Notes: generated by a model not told the origin, from the sequence alone. A DNA stretch of 64,000 nt from Streptomyces sp. ISL-94 (GCF_018614075.1 NZ_JAGGOZ010000008.1:1-64000), one strand, 5' to 3'; shown: positions 48,610-58,616, counted from the first letter of the stretch. Translations and numbers: made by a program.

Positions 48610-49350
48610 TCACGCCTTCACTGAGTCCTTGCGGTACAGCCAGGCGGCGGCACCGGTGAACAGTACGAAGTACACGGCGAGGACCGCCACGTCCTTTGCG
48701 TGCGGAGCGCCGCCCAGCTCGATGGCCTGGCCCAGGCCCGCGTAGGCGTGGGTGGGGAGCCAGCTCGCGATGGTCTGGAGCCATTGCGGGAAGTTGGCCG
48801 TGGGCATCCACAGGCCGCCGAGGATCGACAGGCCGAAGTAGAACAGCATCGTGATGGGGCGGACGTTGTCCCCGGTCGCCAGGTATCCGATGGCCACGCC
48901 GAGTGCCGCGAAGACCAGGCTGCCGGCCCAGATCGCGCCGGTGAGGGCGAGCCACTGCCAGACCTCGAACCGTACGTCCTTCACGGCGGCCGCCACCGCG
49001 AAGACGACCAGGATGGACGGGAGCGAGAGGACGCCCGCGCCGGCGGTCTTGGCGAGGACGTAGCCGTGACCGGGGAGGGCGGTCAGTCGCAGCTGGCGGA
49101 CCCAGCCCTTCTCGCGCTCCTTGGCGATGCGCTCGCTGTTTCCCATGAGGACGGCGGTCAGGGCTCCGAAGGAGGCCATGGCGACCATGTAGAAGGCGGG
49201 CATGGCCAGTTCGGTGCCCATGACCTTGGTGGTGCCGCCGAGGGTGCCGCCGAGCATCAGGAAGAGGGCGGCGGGGTAGAGCACGGTGAAGAAGAGGTAC
49301 TTCTTGTTGCGCAGGGCGCGGGTGATTTCGAGCTTGATGAGCGCGTTCAC
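48610..49350 (-). CDS. ABC-2 type transporter permease
   Basis: The 246-residue membrane protein has six spans in ABC-2 (DrrB-like) order, with an amphipathic N-terminus (LIKLEITRALRNKKYLFFTVLYP) and the typical GLWMPTANFPQWLQTIASWLPTHAYA segment before the last span. The GTG at 49350 overlaps the ATPase stop (GTGA). With that ATPase it forms a drug- or lipid-type exporter. Confidence 0.9.
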   Translation of the reverse strand: MNALIKLEITRALRNKKYLFFTVLYPAALFLMLGGTLGGTTKVMGTELAMPAFYMVAMASFGALTAVLMGNSERIAKEREKGWVRQLRLTALPGHGYVLAKTAGAGVLSLPSILVVFAVAAAVKDVRFEVWQWLALTGAIWAGSLVFAALGVAIGYLATGDNVRPITMLFYFGLSILGGLWMPTANFPQWLQTIASWLPTHAYAGLGQAIELGGAPHAKDVAVLAVYFVLFTGAAAWLYRKDSVKA

Positions 49351-50285
49351 TGGGAGGCCTCCTCGGTGAGGGCGATGAAGGCCTGTTCCAGGCCGAGGCC
49401 TGCGACCTCCAGGTTGCGGGGGTAGAGCCCGAGCGCGTACACGGCGCGGACGGTCGCGTCGGCGTCGGCTGACTGGAGCCGCACGGTCGCGCCGTGCCGC
49501 TCGTAGGCCCTGAGGGCGGGCAGGGCGCGGAGCAGCTGATCGTCCACGGCGTCGTGGCCGTCCAGGTCGAAGGAGATCTTCCGGGCGCCGGCCCTGGCCT
49601 TGATCTCGGCGGCGGTGCCGTCGGCGAGGAGCCGGCCCTTGTTCAGGACCAGCACCCGGTCGGCGATCGCGTCCGCCTCCTCCAGGTAGTGCGTGGCGAA
49701 GAGCACCGTGCGGCCCTGGGCGGCCTGTTCCCGCATCGTGGCCCAGAACGCCTGGCGGGCGGTGACGTCCATGCCGGTGGTCGGCTCGTCGAGCACGATC
49801 AGGTCGCCCCGGCCGGCGGTGGCGAGGGCGAAGCGGACGCGCTGCTCCTGGCCGCCGGAGAGCTTGTTGACCATCCGGCCGGCGATCTCGGAGACCCCGG
49901 CGCGGGCCAGTACCTCCTCCACCGGGTACGGGCGCGGGTGCAGGGAGCAGCCGAGCGCCACGAGTTCGCGTACGGTCACGTCCTCCATCAGGCCGCCGCT
50001 CTGGAGCATCGCGCCGACCCGGCCGGCGGCGACGGCCTCGCGCGGGGTGGTGCCGAAGAGGCGTACGGAGCCGGAGTCGGCGGGGCGCAGGCCGAGGAGG
50101 AGGTCGAGGGTGGAGGACTTGCCGGCGCCGTTGGGGCCGAGGAGTGCGACGGTCTCGCCCGGGTGGAGTGCGAGGGAGAGGCCGTCGACCGCCCGGACCG
50201 TGCCGTAGCTCTTGGTCACGTTCTCGAAGCTCACCACGGTGTCGGTGGCGGGCTGCGCGGTGCGTGTCGCGGTGGTCGTCGTCAT
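49347..50285 (-). CDS. ABC transporter ATP-binding protein
   Basis: The 312-residue ATPase has Walker A GPNGAGKSS (~50), Q-loop MLQSGG, signature LSGGQEQRV (~143), Walker B LIVLDEP (~163) and H-loop ATHYLEE (~195), plus a C-terminal DUF4162-like regulatory part. It is the first gene of a four-gene operon (ATPase, permease, kinase, regulator) with overlapping or touching genes throughout. Confidence 0.93.
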   Translation of the reverse strand: MTTTTATRTAQPATDTVVSFENVTKSYGTVRAVDGLSLALHPGETVALLGPNGAGKSSTLDLLLGLRPADSGSVRLFGTTPREAVAAGRVGAMLQSGGLMEDVTVRELVALGCSLHPRPYPVEEVLARAGVSEIAGRMVNKLSGGQEQRVRFALATAGRGDLIVLDEPTTGMDVTARQAFWATMREQAAQGRTVLFATHYLEEADAIADRVLVLNKGRLLADGTAAEIKARAGARKISFDLDGHDAVDDQLLRALPALRAYERHGATVRLQSADADATVRAVYALGLYPRNLEVAGLGLEQAFIALTEEASQ

Positions 50286-50371
50286 GGCCCAAGACTCGCC
50301 CGTACGGGGCCTCGCGCGGCAGTGTCGGCCGTCGTGGGTGGCGGATGACGGATGTCATACGGCGGGCATGA

Positions 50372-50414
50372 CAGTGCCCCCGCACCGGGCCTTGCAGCCG
50401 GGGCGGGGGCACTG
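50372..50414 (-). terminator. Terminator of the peptidoglycan-binding protein gene
   Basis: A 12-bp stem (CAGTGCCCCCGC at 50372-50383 with 50403-50414) lies just past the gene stop at 50423, ahead of the ABC operon. Confidence 0.82.
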
Positions 50415-50422
50415 GCCAGGGG

Positions 50423-52561
50423 TCAGCCGGCGTTGGTGTCGATGACGACGGTCCGCTCGGCGGTGGTCTTGCCGCGCAGGGCCTTGCCGAGGGCGCCGGC
50501 GACGTCCTGCGGGGTGACCGCGGTCTTGGCACCGGTGCCGCGGGTGATCAGGATGCCGTCGAAGGTGTTGCCGTAGCCCTCCTTGAGGGCTTCGAGGTCG
50601 AACTTCTCGACGAGGTGGCCGTCCACCGCCTGCATGCTGAGGATCTTGGGCAGGGTCTTGCTGCCGAAGGGCACGGACTTGGTGCCGATCTTGACGATGG
50701 CGTTGGCGGACATCGCGGGCTCGGCGAACTCCTTCATGGCCCGGTCCAGTTCGGCCTGGTCGATGGCCGGCGTTTTGGTGGTGACCGGCAGTTCGACGAC
50801 GGCGGGCTTGCCGGTGGCGACCATGTCGCGGAAGGCCTTGGTGACCTTGTCGACGGAGGCGTCCACGTCGAGGGTGGTGCCGGGGGTGCCGGGGACGGCC
50901 ACGGCCTTGCCGGTGTCGAACGTGATGGTGGCCTCGGTGGCCGTGCCGGCGGTGCCCGCGAGTTCCTGGAGCGCGACTTGGAGCTTCTCCTCGTCGACGG
51001 GCATCACGGCGTCGGCCGTGCGCTCGTTGCCCAGGAGGGAGCCGATGACGGTGACCGGGTTGTAGTCGCTGCCGGCCGCGTTGCGGACGGTGGTCTGGGT
51101 GTCCAGGGACAGGCCGGCCTTCTCGGGCTTCAGCTCGACCTGCTTGCCGCCGACGCTGAGCTGGAGCGGGGCGGTGGCGCGAGTGCCGAAGGCCGTCTGG
51201 AGCTTGGTCACGGCCTCGGCGCGGCTGCCGCTGATGTCGACGTCGAGCACGGTGGTGCCCTTGGGGACGTCGGAGTGGTTCAGGAGCAGCCCGGCGCCGT
51301 AGGCCACGCCAAGGAGGGCCAGGAGGCCGCCGCCGAGGAGGACCAGCTTGGAGCGGCCCTTCTTGGCGGACTTGCCGGTGGCCTTCTGCTGCGCGGGCGT
51401 GGGCCGGGGGGCGGCGGGCGCGGGCCCGGGCACGTCGGACACGGGGGGCCGCACCGAGTCCGGGCCGGGGCCGGGCACCTCGGGTCCGGGCCAGCGCGGC
51501 GCCTCGTCGGGGTGGGGGGCGCCGAGGGGGCCGGTCCCGAAGCCGGGGCCGCCCGTGGGGCCGGAGGGGCCCGCGGGGCCGGTCGGGGTGCCGCCGGCCG
51601 GAGTGCCGTAGACGGGGAACGCCTCGGTGGCGGGGCCGGCGTGGTCCTGGCCGGGGCCGTACGCCGGGAAGCCCTGGGTCGCGCCGACACCGGGGCCGCC
51701 GGGGCGCGGGGCCCCGGGGCCGGCGGGGGGCTGGGCGAAGCCCTGGCCGTAGTCGGGGGCCGGCGGGCCGGAGGTGTGTACGGGCGGCGCGAAGCCCGCG
51801 CCCGGTCCGGCCGGAGGCTGCGGGCCGCCCACCCGGGCACCGGGAACCGGAGGCTGCGGGCCGCCCACCCGGGCGCCGGGAGCCGGAGGCTGCGGGCCGC
51901 CCACCCGGGCACCGGGAACCGGGGCCGGAGGCCCGGCGGGGCCCCCTCCCGGACCTGGAGCCGGGGCCGCGCCCATGCCGGCGCGCATGCCCGCCCCCAT
52001 ACCCGGAGCCGGAGCAGCCGCGGGCGGCGGCGTGGGCGCCGGGGCCGGGGCGGGCGCGGGCGCCTTGCGCGGGGCGAACCAGTGGCCGACGGGCCCTTCG
52101 CCCTTCGCGGCGCCGCCCTGGTCGCGGGCCGGCTCCGCCTCGGCCTGGATCCGCGTCGGCACGGGCTTCGGCCGCTGCCCGAGCGCCGGATCGGACCCCC
52201 GCCCGGGGCCGTACGCCGCCTCGGGCGTCGGGTCGGGCCCCTGCGGCGCCGTCGGGCGCGCCTCGGGCTCGGCACCGGCCGGGCCCGAGTTGCTGCCCAT
52301 GGCCTTGCGGACGACCACCGGCGGGATCGGCCGCGAACCCGGGATGTTGATCCGGATCCGGGTCGTCAGGGTGGTCTCGGTCTTGGGCCCGTCGGAATCG
52401 GGCGTGGACGACTTCGAGGTCACAGCGTTCTCCTCCGGGGTGTTCGCCGCAGCGTCCGTGGACGGGTACTGGCCGGTTCCATACGGCGGCGTACCCGGGG
52501 GGTAGGCGGCTCCACCGCGCCCCTGGGGCCCGGAGGACGAACTGTCAGTTTCACGACTCAA
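50423..52561 (-). CDS. Membrane-anchored peptidoglycan-binding-domain protein, TTG start
   Basis: The 712-residue protein has a ~400-residue Pro/Gly/Ala-rich cytoplasmic N-terminus with 12-residue repeats (VPGARVGGPQPP), one transmembrane segment (SKLVLLGGGLLALLGVAYGAGLLL, ~418-442) and an extracellular part with two PG_binding_4-type domains (GTTVLDVDISGSRAEAVTKLQ; GTTLDVDASVDKVTKAF) as seen ahead of VanW domains, but without VanW. It starts at TTG 52561 with GGGAGAA upstream; no ATG or GTG lies near. It likely tethers the membrane to the cell wall. Confidence 0.82.
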   Translation of the reverse strand: MSRETDSSSSGPQGRGGAAYPPGTPPYGTGQYPSTDAAANTPEENAVTSKSSTPDSDGPKTETTLTTRIRINIPGSRPIPPVVVRKAMGSNSGPAGAEPEARPTAPQGPDPTPEAAYGPGRGSDPALGQRPKPVPTRIQAEAEPARDQGGAAKGEGPVGHWFAPRKAPAPAPAPAPTPPPAAAPAPGMGAGMRAGMGAAPAPGPGGGPAGPPAPVPGARVGGPQPPAPGARVGGPQPPVPGARVGGPQPPAGPGAGFAPPVHTSGPPAPDYGQGFAQPPAGPGAPRPGGPGVGATQGFPAYGPGQDHAGPATEAFPVYGTPAGGTPTGPAGPSGPTGGPGFGTGPLGAPHPDEAPRWPGPEVPGPGPDSVRPPVSDVPGPAPAAPRPTPAQQKATGKSAKKGRSKLVLLGGGLLALLGVAYGAGLLLNHSDVPKGTTVLDVDISGSRAEAVTKLQTAFGTRATAPLQLSVGGKQVELKPEKAGLSLDTQTTVRNAAGSDYNPVTVIGSLLGNERTADAVMPVDEEKLQVALQELAGTAGTATEATITFDTGKAVAVPGTPGTTLDVDASVDKVTKAFRDMVATGKPAVVELPVTTKTPAIDQAELDRAMKEFAEPAMSANAIVKIGTKSVPFGSKTLPKILSMQAVDGHLVEKFDLEALKEGYGNTFDGILITRGTGAKTAVTPQDVAGALGKALRGKTTAERTVVIDTNAG
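51813..51920 (-). repeat. 36-bp in-frame tandem repeat
   Basis: Three units of 36 bp, starting at about 51813, 51849 and 51885 and almost identical, encode 12-residue (V/A)PGARVGGPQPP repeats in the disordered half of the peptidoglycan-binding protein. Confidence 0.9.
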
Positions 52562-52767
52562 GGCAGGTTCTCCCGGTTGGCTCCGCCGCCCGTCATACCG
52601 TGCGCGGGCAGCTCGGCGGCCCGTCCACCATACTGGCCGCCGCCCGTGCGCAACTGACCATGGGGAATCAGCGGTTCCTCATAGCCGTCCCCCGACGGTG
52701 TCCGAGCGCCCCGCGAGGCCCACGCGCGCCCCTGTGGACCGGCCCTCCGACGGGGTCCGACACCACG

Positions 52768-53151
52768 TCACTTGGCGGGCCGGGCGGCCGGAACCGGCCG
52801 GTCCGGCGGCCCGTGCATCGTGGCGCACATCACAGCGAAGACCGTTCCCCCCAAAAGGTATACATACGTACGGATTCCGGACGAACTCAGCAGGAAGTCC
52901 CCCTCGGGGCGCGGAAGGCCGAGCACCACGTAGGAGAGGAACCAGCCGGCCGCGGCCCCGCCCACCCCGAGCCCGACGCCGAGGGCGATCCGCCCTCCGA
53001 GGAACAGCCCGAGGACGGCGAGCAGCCCGAGCACCAGGCCGCCTGGGGGCCACAGGTCCACCACCAGCCAGCCGGCCGCGCCGGTCAGCGCGCCCGCGAC
53101 CAGCAGGCCGAGGCAGGCGGCGATCCGCCCCGGTGTCAGCGCCGCGCTCAC
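52768..53151 (-). CDS. DUF6113-type small membrane protein
   Basis: The 127-residue protein has four hydrophobic spans ([74 protein letters not shown]) with a short Pro-rich tail. It starts in a 4-bp overlap with the mshB stop, which implies coupled synthesis. Function unknown; the linkage to mshB is typical of Streptomyces. Confidence 0.82.
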   Translation of the reverse strand: MSAALTPGRIAACLGLLVAGALTGAAGWLVVDLWPPGGLVLGLLAVLGLFLGGRIALGVGLGVGGAAAGWFLSYVVLGLPRPEGDFLLSSSGIRTYVYLLGGTVFAVMCATMHGPPDRPVPAARPAK

Positions 53152-54044
53152 GCCGCCACCCCCGCGAAGAGGTCGTGCTCGCGCTCGCCCGCCGGGGCGC
53201 CCGGGCGGCCCGCGACGAGTTCGTAGTACTCGCGGGCGAACAGCGGCTGCGCCAGGTCGTTGGAGAGGGCGAAGAAGGGCCCGTCCACGGCGATCTGGGT
53301 GGCGTGGGCCCGCATGGCGGCCGCCTTCGCCGCCACGAACTCCTCCGGGGCCTCGATCTCGGCCGTGATCCGCTCGTCGGCGACGACCCCGGGCACGTCC
53401 TGCGGCGAGGCCAGCCCCGGGAAGGGCGCGGTGTTCCCGGCCTCGCGCAGCTTGGCGAAGCCCTCCTCGACCACCGAGAGGGGCACGCGGTTCCAGTAGA
53501 CCTTCCCGATCGCGTGCGGCTCGCCGAGGTCGCGCCGGTAGGCGGATTCCGCGGCCAGTTCGGCGGCGCGCATGGCGACGCGGTGGGCCTGGATGTGGTC
53601 GGGGTGGCCGTAGCCGCCGTCGGGGTCGTAGGTGACGAGCACCTGGGGGCGCACCTCCCGGATCACTTCCACGAGATACGCGGCGGCCTCGTCCACGTCG
53701 GCCGACCAGAAGGCCTCCGGGCGGTCGTTCTGCGGGGCGCCCATCATCCCGGAGTCCCGGAAGCGGCCGGGGCCGCCGAGGAACCGGTGGTCGGTGACGC
53801 CCAGTTCGGCCATGGCCGCGGCGAGCTCGCCGACCCGGTGGGGGCCGAGCGCGTCGTCGCGGTCGGCCGCCAGGTGGGCGAGCCCGGGCGGGATGACCTC
53901 CCCCTCCTCGCCGAGGGTGCAGGTCACCAGGGTGACGTGGGCCCCCTCGGCCGCGTACTTGGCCATGGTGACGCCGTTGTTGATCGACTCGTCGTCCGGG
54001 TGCGCGTGCACGAGGAGCAGCCGACGGGCGGGAAGACCGTTCAT
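53148..54044 (-). CDS. mshB: Mycothiol biosynthesis deacetylase MshB
   Basis: The 298-residue zinc enzyme removes the acetyl group from GlcNAc-inositol, the second step of mycothiol synthesis. Metal/catalytic motifs are [10 protein letters not shown] (~13) and [13 protein letters not shown] (~143). The length equals that of known MshB proteins. Mycothiol is the actinobacterial glutathione substitute, so this supports the taxonomic assignment. Other msh genes are not in the window. Confidence 0.95.
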   Translation of the reverse strand: MNGLPARRLLLVHAHPDDESINNGVTMAKYAAEGAHVTLVTCTLGEEGEVIPPGLAHLAADRDDALGPHRVGELAAAMAELGVTDHRFLGGPGRFRDSGMMGAPQNDRPEAFWSADVDEAAAYLVEVIREVRPQVLVTYDPDGGYGHPDHIQAHRVAMRAAELAAESAYRRDLGEPHAIGKVYWNRVPLSVVEEGFAKLREAGNTAPFPGLASPQDVPGVVADERITAEIEAPEEFVAAKAAAMRAHATQIAVDGPFFALSNDLAQPLFAREYYELVAGRPGAPAGEREHDLFAGVAA

Positions 54045-54068
54045 GGGCCCCAGCCTACGAGGCCGGGC

Positions 54069-54263
54069 TCAGAACTTGAGCCCACTGATCATGCTGGCCA
54101 CGTTGGAGGTCAGCTGGCTGAGGGTCGGGGCGACGGTGGAACTCGCCAGGTAGAAACCGAGGAGCACACAGACCACCGCGTGTCCCGCCTTCAGGCCCGA
54201 CTTGCGGACCAGCAGGAATACGATGATCGCCAGCAGCACCACGGCCGAGATCGAGAGTGCCAC
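54069..54263 (-). CDS. Small membrane protein (64 aa)
   Basis: The 64 residues hold an N-terminal span (ISAVVLLAIIVFLLV) and a second hydrophobic stretch (GHAVVCVLLGFYLASSTVAPTL), ending SMISGLKF. It starts at GTG 54263 with GGAGGTGAAA upstream, 24 bp before mshB. The strong ribosome site and gene-like composition make it credible; no function is known. Confidence 0.75.
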   Translation of the reverse strand: MALSISAVVLLAIIVFLLVRKSGLKAGHAVVCVLLGFYLASSTVAPTLSQLTSNVASMISGLKF

Positions 54264-54591
54264 GGCGTTTCACCTCCACGTCGAGCGGATATCGGTACGC
54301 ATATTCGTGCTCGGCGGGAGTCATACCCACCGTGCGCTACGGATCATAACTATCCGTGCCAGCGCATCGATCGAAATCCGGCAGCACGAGGGGCGCACGC
54401 CGCGCATGGAGAGGGTCACGGGGAGGCCGGCCGGAGTGCCTGTACGCCCCTCCGGCCGGCTGTCGGCACCCGCACGGCCGCACGTCATCCAAGCTGCACG
54501 CCCGAGATCTCGGGTCAGAAACGGTCAAGTTGCCCCCGTGTAAACGGCGTTGGCGCGGCATATCCACGGGTGGCGCAAAATGATCGGTCCG
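54264..54591. other. Intergenic region
   Basis: This 328-bp stretch lies between the small membrane protein gene and the oppF-like gene. It holds a 10-bp inverted repeat (54426-54460, listed as terminator) and a small ACGGAT/ATCCGT inverted repeat near 54337. Open frames within look like shadows. Confidence 0.45.
54426..54460 (-). terminator. Probable terminator after the first opp operon
   Basis: GCCGGCCGGA (54426-54435) pairs with 54451-54460 across a 15-nt loop, about 130 bp beyond the oppF-like stop. There is no T-run, so it is tentative. Confidence 0.5.
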
Positions 54592-55680
54592 TCACTCCTT
54601 GGTCAGCGGAGTCGGCGAGGGTCCCGGCGGGGCCCCGGGCGGCGGCCCCGGCGGCGGCGACACCTGCGGGACCACTTGCTTCTCCGCCGCGAAGTGACAG
54701 GCGGAGGGATGCGCCGCCGGACCCGACGGGAAGACCTCCGGGACCGCGAGCAGCGGCACTTCCACCACGCACCGCTCCTGGGCCTTCCAGCAGCGCGTGC
54801 GGAAGGGGCAGCCCGACGGCGGGTTGGCCGGGGAGGGCACGTCGCCGGAGAGGATGATCCGCTCGCGGTGGGCGCGGGCCTCCGGATCGGGCACCGGCAC
54901 GGCCGAAAGCAGCGCCTGCGTGTACGGGTGGGTGGGGTGGTCGTAGATCTGCGTGTCCGAGCCGATCTCGACGATCCGGCCCAGGTACATGACCCCGACC
55001 CGGTCGGAGATGTGCCGCACGATCGAGAGGTCGTGCGCGATGAACACGTAGGACAGGTCGAAGTCGTTCTGGAGCCGCGCCAGGAGGTTGATCACCTGGG
55101 CCTGTACGGAGACGTCCAGCGCGGAGACCGGCTCGTCGGCCACGATGACCTCGGGCCGCAGGGCCAGGCCGCGGGCGATGCCGATGCGCTGGCGCTGGCC
55201 GCCGGAGAACTGGTGCGGGTAGCGGTTGATGTATTCGGGGTTGAGCCCGACCACGTCCAGCAACTCCTGGACCCTGCGCCGCCGGTCGCCCTTCGGGGCG
55301 ACCTCGGGGTGGATCTCGTACGGCTCCCCGATGATGTCGCCGACCGTCATGCGCGGGTTGAGCGAGGTGTACGGATCCTGGAACACCATCTGGATGTTGC
55401 GGCGCACCGCCTTCAGGGCGCGCCCGGACAGCTTGGTGATGTCCTCGCCCTTGTACGAGATCGCGCCCGCCGTCGGCCGTTCCAGGTGGACCAGCATCTT
55501 GGCCACGGTGGACTTCCCGCAGCCGGACTCGCCGACGATGCCCAGCGTCTCGCCGGCGCGCAGGTCGAAGGAGACCCCGTCGACGGCCTTGACCGCGCCG
55601 ACCTGCTTGCGGAAGACGACGCCCCGGGTCAGCGGGTAGTGCTTGACCAGGTCCTTCACTTCGAGAAGGGGCTCAGGCAT
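54592..55680 (-). CDS. Oligopeptide ABC transporter ATP-binding protein (OppF-type)
   Basis: The 362-residue ATPase has Walker [10 protein letters not shown] (~50), signature [15 protein letters not shown] (~158), Walker [13 protein letters not shown] (~180) and the C-terminal Opp/Dpp cluster-type motif [14 protein letters not shown] that can hold an Fe-S cluster. The Pro-rich C-terminal tail ([17 protein letters not shown]) is unusual. Its start overlaps the OppD gene by 8 bp. It closely resembles the gene at 61617 across most of its length, so the two arose by duplication. Confidence 0.94.
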   Translation of the reverse strand: MPEPLLEVKDLVKHYPLTRGVVFRKQVGAVKAVDGVSFDLRAGETLGIVGESGCGKSTVAKMLVHLERPTAGAISYKGEDITKLSGRALKAVRRNIQMVFQDPYTSLNPRMTVGDIIGEPYEIHPEVAPKGDRRRRVQELLDVVGLNPEYINRYPHQFSGGQRQRIGIARGLALRPEVIVADEPVSALDVSVQAQVINLLARLQNDFDLSYVFIAHDLSIVRHISDRVGVMYLGRIVEIGSDTQIYDHPTHPYTQALLSAVPVPDPEARAHRERIILSGDVPSPANPPSGCPFRTRCWKAQERCVVEVPLLAVPEVFPSGPAAHPSACHFAAEKQVVPQVSPPPGPPPGAPPGPSPTPLTKE

Positions 55681-56656
55681 GGAGGCACTCCTTCCAGAAG
55701 TGGCAGGCGCTGGTCCGGGGCACCGGCGAGTCGGTCACCTCGTAGAGCGGCGGGACGTCCGTACGGCAGACGGGCTGCGCCATCGGGCAGCGGGGGTTGA
55801 AGGCGCAGCCGGGCGGGATGGCGAGGAGGTTCGGCGGCAGGCCCTTGATGGCGTACAGCTCTTGGCCCTTCTGGTCGAGCCGCGGGATGGAGTCCAGCAG
55901 TCCGCGGGTGTACGGGTGCGCGGGCGCCTTGTAGATCTCGTGGACGGGGGCCGCCTCGACGATCCGGCCCGCGTACATGACGGCGATCTTGTCCGCGACG
56001 TCGGCGACCACGCCCAGGTCGTGCGTGATCAGGATGAGGCCCATGTTCAGCTCCCGCTGGAGCTCGGCCAGCAGGTCCATCACCTGGGCCTGGACGGTGA
56101 CGTCCAGGGCCGTCGTCGGCTCGTCGGCGATGATCAGCGAGGGTTCCAGGGCCAGCGCCATCGCGATCATGATGCGCTGGCGCATGCCGCCCGAGAACTG
56201 GTGCGGGTAGTCCCCCACCCGCTGCTTGGCCGCCGGGATCTTCACCCGGTCCATCAGCTCGACGGCCTTGGCCTTCGCTTCCTTGCGGGACGTCCCGCGG
56301 TGGACCTCGTACATCTCGCCGAGCTGCGCGCCCACGCTCAGCACGGGGTTCAGGGAGGAGAGCGCGTCCTGGAAGATCATGGCCATGTCGGCCCCGCGGA
56401 TCGTGCGCCGCTCGTCCTCCCTCATCTTCAGCAGGTCGCGGCCCTTGAACAGGATCTCGCCGCCCGTGATCCGGCCGGGCGGCATGTCGAGGATGCCCAT
56501 CACCGCCTGGGCGGTCACCGACTTTCCGGAGCCGGACTCGCCGAGCACGGCGAGGGTTTCGCCCTCGTCCACCGAGTAGTCGACGCCGTTGACCGCCTTC
56601 GCGACTCCGTCGCGCGTCGTGAATTCCACGTGCAGGTCGCGGACTTCGAGCAGCAT
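55673..56656 (-). CDS. Oligopeptide ABC transporter ATP-binding protein (OppD-type)
   Basis: The 327-residue ATPase has Walker [10 protein letters not shown] (~37), [15 protein letters not shown]-loop (~90), signature FSGGMRQRI (~155), Walker [13 protein letters not shown] and C-terminal [14 protein letters not shown] cysteine motif. It pairs with the OppF-type ATPase to energise peptide import. Gene order is typical: substrate-binding, two permeases, D, F. A 12-bp gap separates it from the OppC gene. Confidence 0.94.
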   Translation of the reverse strand: MLLEVRDLHVEFTTRDGVAKAVNGVDYSVDEGETLAVLGESGSGKSVTAQAVMGILDMPPGRITGGEILFKGRDLLKMREDERRTIRGADMAMIFQDALSSLNPVLSVGAQLGEMYEVHRGTSRKEAKAKAVELMDRVKIPAAKQRVGDYPHQFSGGMRQRIMIAMALALEPSLIIADEPTTALDVTVQAQVMDLLAELQRELNMGLILITHDLGVVADVADKIAVMYAGRIVEAAPVHEIYKAPAHPYTRGLLDSIPRLDQKGQELYAIKGLPPNLLAIPPGCAFNPRCPMAQPVCRTDVPPLYEVTDSPVPRTSACHFWKECLHA

Positions 56657-56668
56657 GTGCGGGGCTCC

Positions 56669-57700
56669 TCAGCGCAGCTTGGGGTCGAGGGCGTCGCGCA
56701 CCGCGTCGCCGAGCATGATGAAGGCGAGCACGGTCAGGCTCAGCGCGCCGGCCGGGTAGAGCAGCATGTGCGGGGCGTTGCGGATCTGCGAGGCCGCGTT
56801 GGAGATGTCGATGCCCCAGGAGACGGTGGGCGGGCGCAGGCCGACGCCGAGGAAGGACAGCGTGGCCTCCAGGGCGATGTACGTGCCGAGCGCGATGGTG
56901 GCGACGACGATGACGGGCGCGATGGCGTTGGGCGCCACGTGCCGCAGCAGCAGCCGGGCGCTGCCCGCGCCCAGCGCCCGGGCGGCCTGGACGTAGTCGT
57001 TCTGCTTGGCGGTGATCACCGAGCCGCGGGCGATGCGGGCGAGCTGGGGCCAGCCGAGCAGCACGATGAAGCCGACGACGGGCCAGACGGTGGTGCTGGT
57101 GACCACGGACAGGAAGACCAGGCCGCCGAGGATCACCGGGATGCCGAAGAAGATGTCGGCGACCCGGGACAGGAGCGCGTCGCCCCACCCGCCGAAGAAG
57201 CCGGCGAGCCCGCCGAGCGCGGAGCCGAGCAGGGCGGCGCCGAGGGTGGCGCAGACGCCTACGGTGATGGAGGCGCGGGCGCCGTGGACGGTGCGGGTGT
57301 ACACGTCGCAGCCCTGGGTGTCGTAGCCGAAGGGATGGCCGGGGGCGGAGCCCTGCTGGGATTTGGACAGCTCGCAGTGCAGGGGGTCGCCGCTCGCGAT
57401 GAGCTGGGGCCACAGGGCGATGACCACGAGGAAGAGGATCATCAATGAGGAGATGAGGAAGACGGGGTTGCGGCGCAGCTGGTGCCAGGCGTCGGACCAG
57501 AGCGAGCGGGCCCTCTCCGCGGGGCCGGGGCCGCCGGCCCCTCCCGGGACCTTCCTGACGCCCTCCACGCTCTCGGCCTCCTCCAGGGCAAGGTCCATGG
57601 CTCCTCCCTGGCCGGTGGGGGACATCGCCTCGCGCGGGCGGGGGCCGACGGGGTCGTAGCCGCCCGGGCCGTCGGGGCGCTCGGGGTCGGGCTCAGGCAT
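56669..57700 (-). CDS. Oligopeptide ABC transporter permease (OppC-type)
   Basis: The 343-residue permease has a soluble N-terminus (~1-70, Pro/Glu-rich), an OppC-N segment (WHQLRRNPVFLISSLMI), and five or six membrane spans including the EAA loop (VQAARALGAGSARLLLRHVAPNA). The C-terminus AVRDALDPKLR is the same as in the second operon. It overlaps the OppB stop by 8 bp. Confidence 0.93.
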   Translation of the reverse strand: MPEPDPERPDGPGGYDPVGPRPREAMSPTGQGGAMDLALEEAESVEGVRKVPGGAGGPGPAERARSLWSDAWHQLRRNPVFLISSLMILFLVVIALWPQLIASGDPLHCELSKSQQGSAPGHPFGYDTQGCDVYTRTVHGARASITVGVCATLGAALLGSALGGLAGFFGGWGDALLSRVADIFFGIPVILGGLVFLSVVTSTTVWPVVGFIVLLGWPQLARIARGSVITAKQNDYVQAARALGAGSARLLLRHVAPNAIAPVIVVATIALGTYIALEATLSFLGVGLRPPTVSWGIDISNAASQIRNAPHMLLYPAGALSLTVLAFIMLGDAVRDALDPKLR

Positions 57701-58616
57701 AACGGATCCTCGGGTCCAGGACCGCGTAGAGCAGGTCGACGAGCAGGTTCGCCAGCAGGAAGACGATGACGAGGATGGTCACGAAGCCGACGACCGTGGG
57801 CGAGTTGTTGCGCAGGATGCCCTGGTAGAGCTGGTAGCCGACGCCGTGGATGTTGAAGATCCGCTCGGTGACGATGGCTCCGCCCATGAGGGCGCCGATG
57901 TCGGTGCCGATGAAGGTGACCACCGGGATCAGGGAGTTGCGCAGCAGGTGGCGGGTGATGACCCGGCGGCGCGGCAGCCCCTTGGCGACTGCGGTGCGGA
58001 CGTAGTCGGCCTTGACGTTCTCGGCGATGGAGGTCCGCGAGAGCCGGGTGACGTAGGCGAGGGAGACGAGCGCGAGCACGACGCCGGGCAGGATCAGCTC
58101 GTCGAAGGGGGCGTCCGGGGAGACGGTGGGCCGGACCCAGCCCCACTTGACGCCGAAGACGAACTGGAGCAGGTAGCCCGTCACGAAGGTGGGCACCGAG
58201 ATGACCACGAGCGTCATCACCAGCACGGAGGTGTCGACGGCCTTGCCGCGGCGCAGGCCGCTGACCACGCCCAGGGTGATGCCGACGAGGATCTCGATGA
58301 GGATCGCGACGATGGTCAGGCGCAGGGTGACGGGGAAGGCCGAGGCCATCAGCTCGGTGACCTTCTGGCCGTTGAAGGCGGTCCCGAAGTCGCCCTGGAA
58401 GATCTGGCCCATGTAGTGGAGGTACTGCTCCCACAGGGGGCGGTCGAGGTAGAGGTCCTTGCGGATGCGCGCGGCGGTGGCGGGGTCGGGGGCCTTGTCG
58501 CCGAAGAGGGCCGCGACCGGGTCACCGAGCGCGTACACCATGAAGAAGATCAGGAACGTGCTGCCGATGAACACGGGGATCATCTGGAGCAGCCGCCGGA
58601 TCACGTAGCGTCCCAT
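57693..58616 (-). CDS. Oligopeptide ABC transporter permease (OppB-type)
   Basis: The 307-residue permease has six membrane spans: the N-terminal MGRYVIRRLLQMIPVFIGSTFL, a periplasmic loop, and the EAA motif (YVRTAVAKGLPRRRVITRHLLRNSLIPVVTF, in two parts ~200-230). It ends LYAVLDPRIRYA. It is 67 bp downstream of the substrate-binding protein gene. Confidence 0.94.
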   Translation of the reverse strand: MGRYVIRRLLQMIPVFIGSTFLIFFMVYALGDPVAALFGDKAPDPATAARIRKDLYLDRPLWEQYLHYMGQIFQGDFGTAFNGQKVTELMASAFPVTLRLTIVAILIEILVGITLGVVSGLRRGKAVDTSVLVMTLVVISVPTFVTGYLLQFVFGVKWGWVRPTVSPDAPFDELILPGVVLALVSLAYVTRLSRTSIAENVKADYVRTAVAKGLPRRRVITRHLLRNSLIPVVTFIGTDIGALMGGAIVTERIFNIHGVGYQLYQGILRNNSPTVVGFVTILVIVFLLANLLVDLLYAVLDPRIRYA

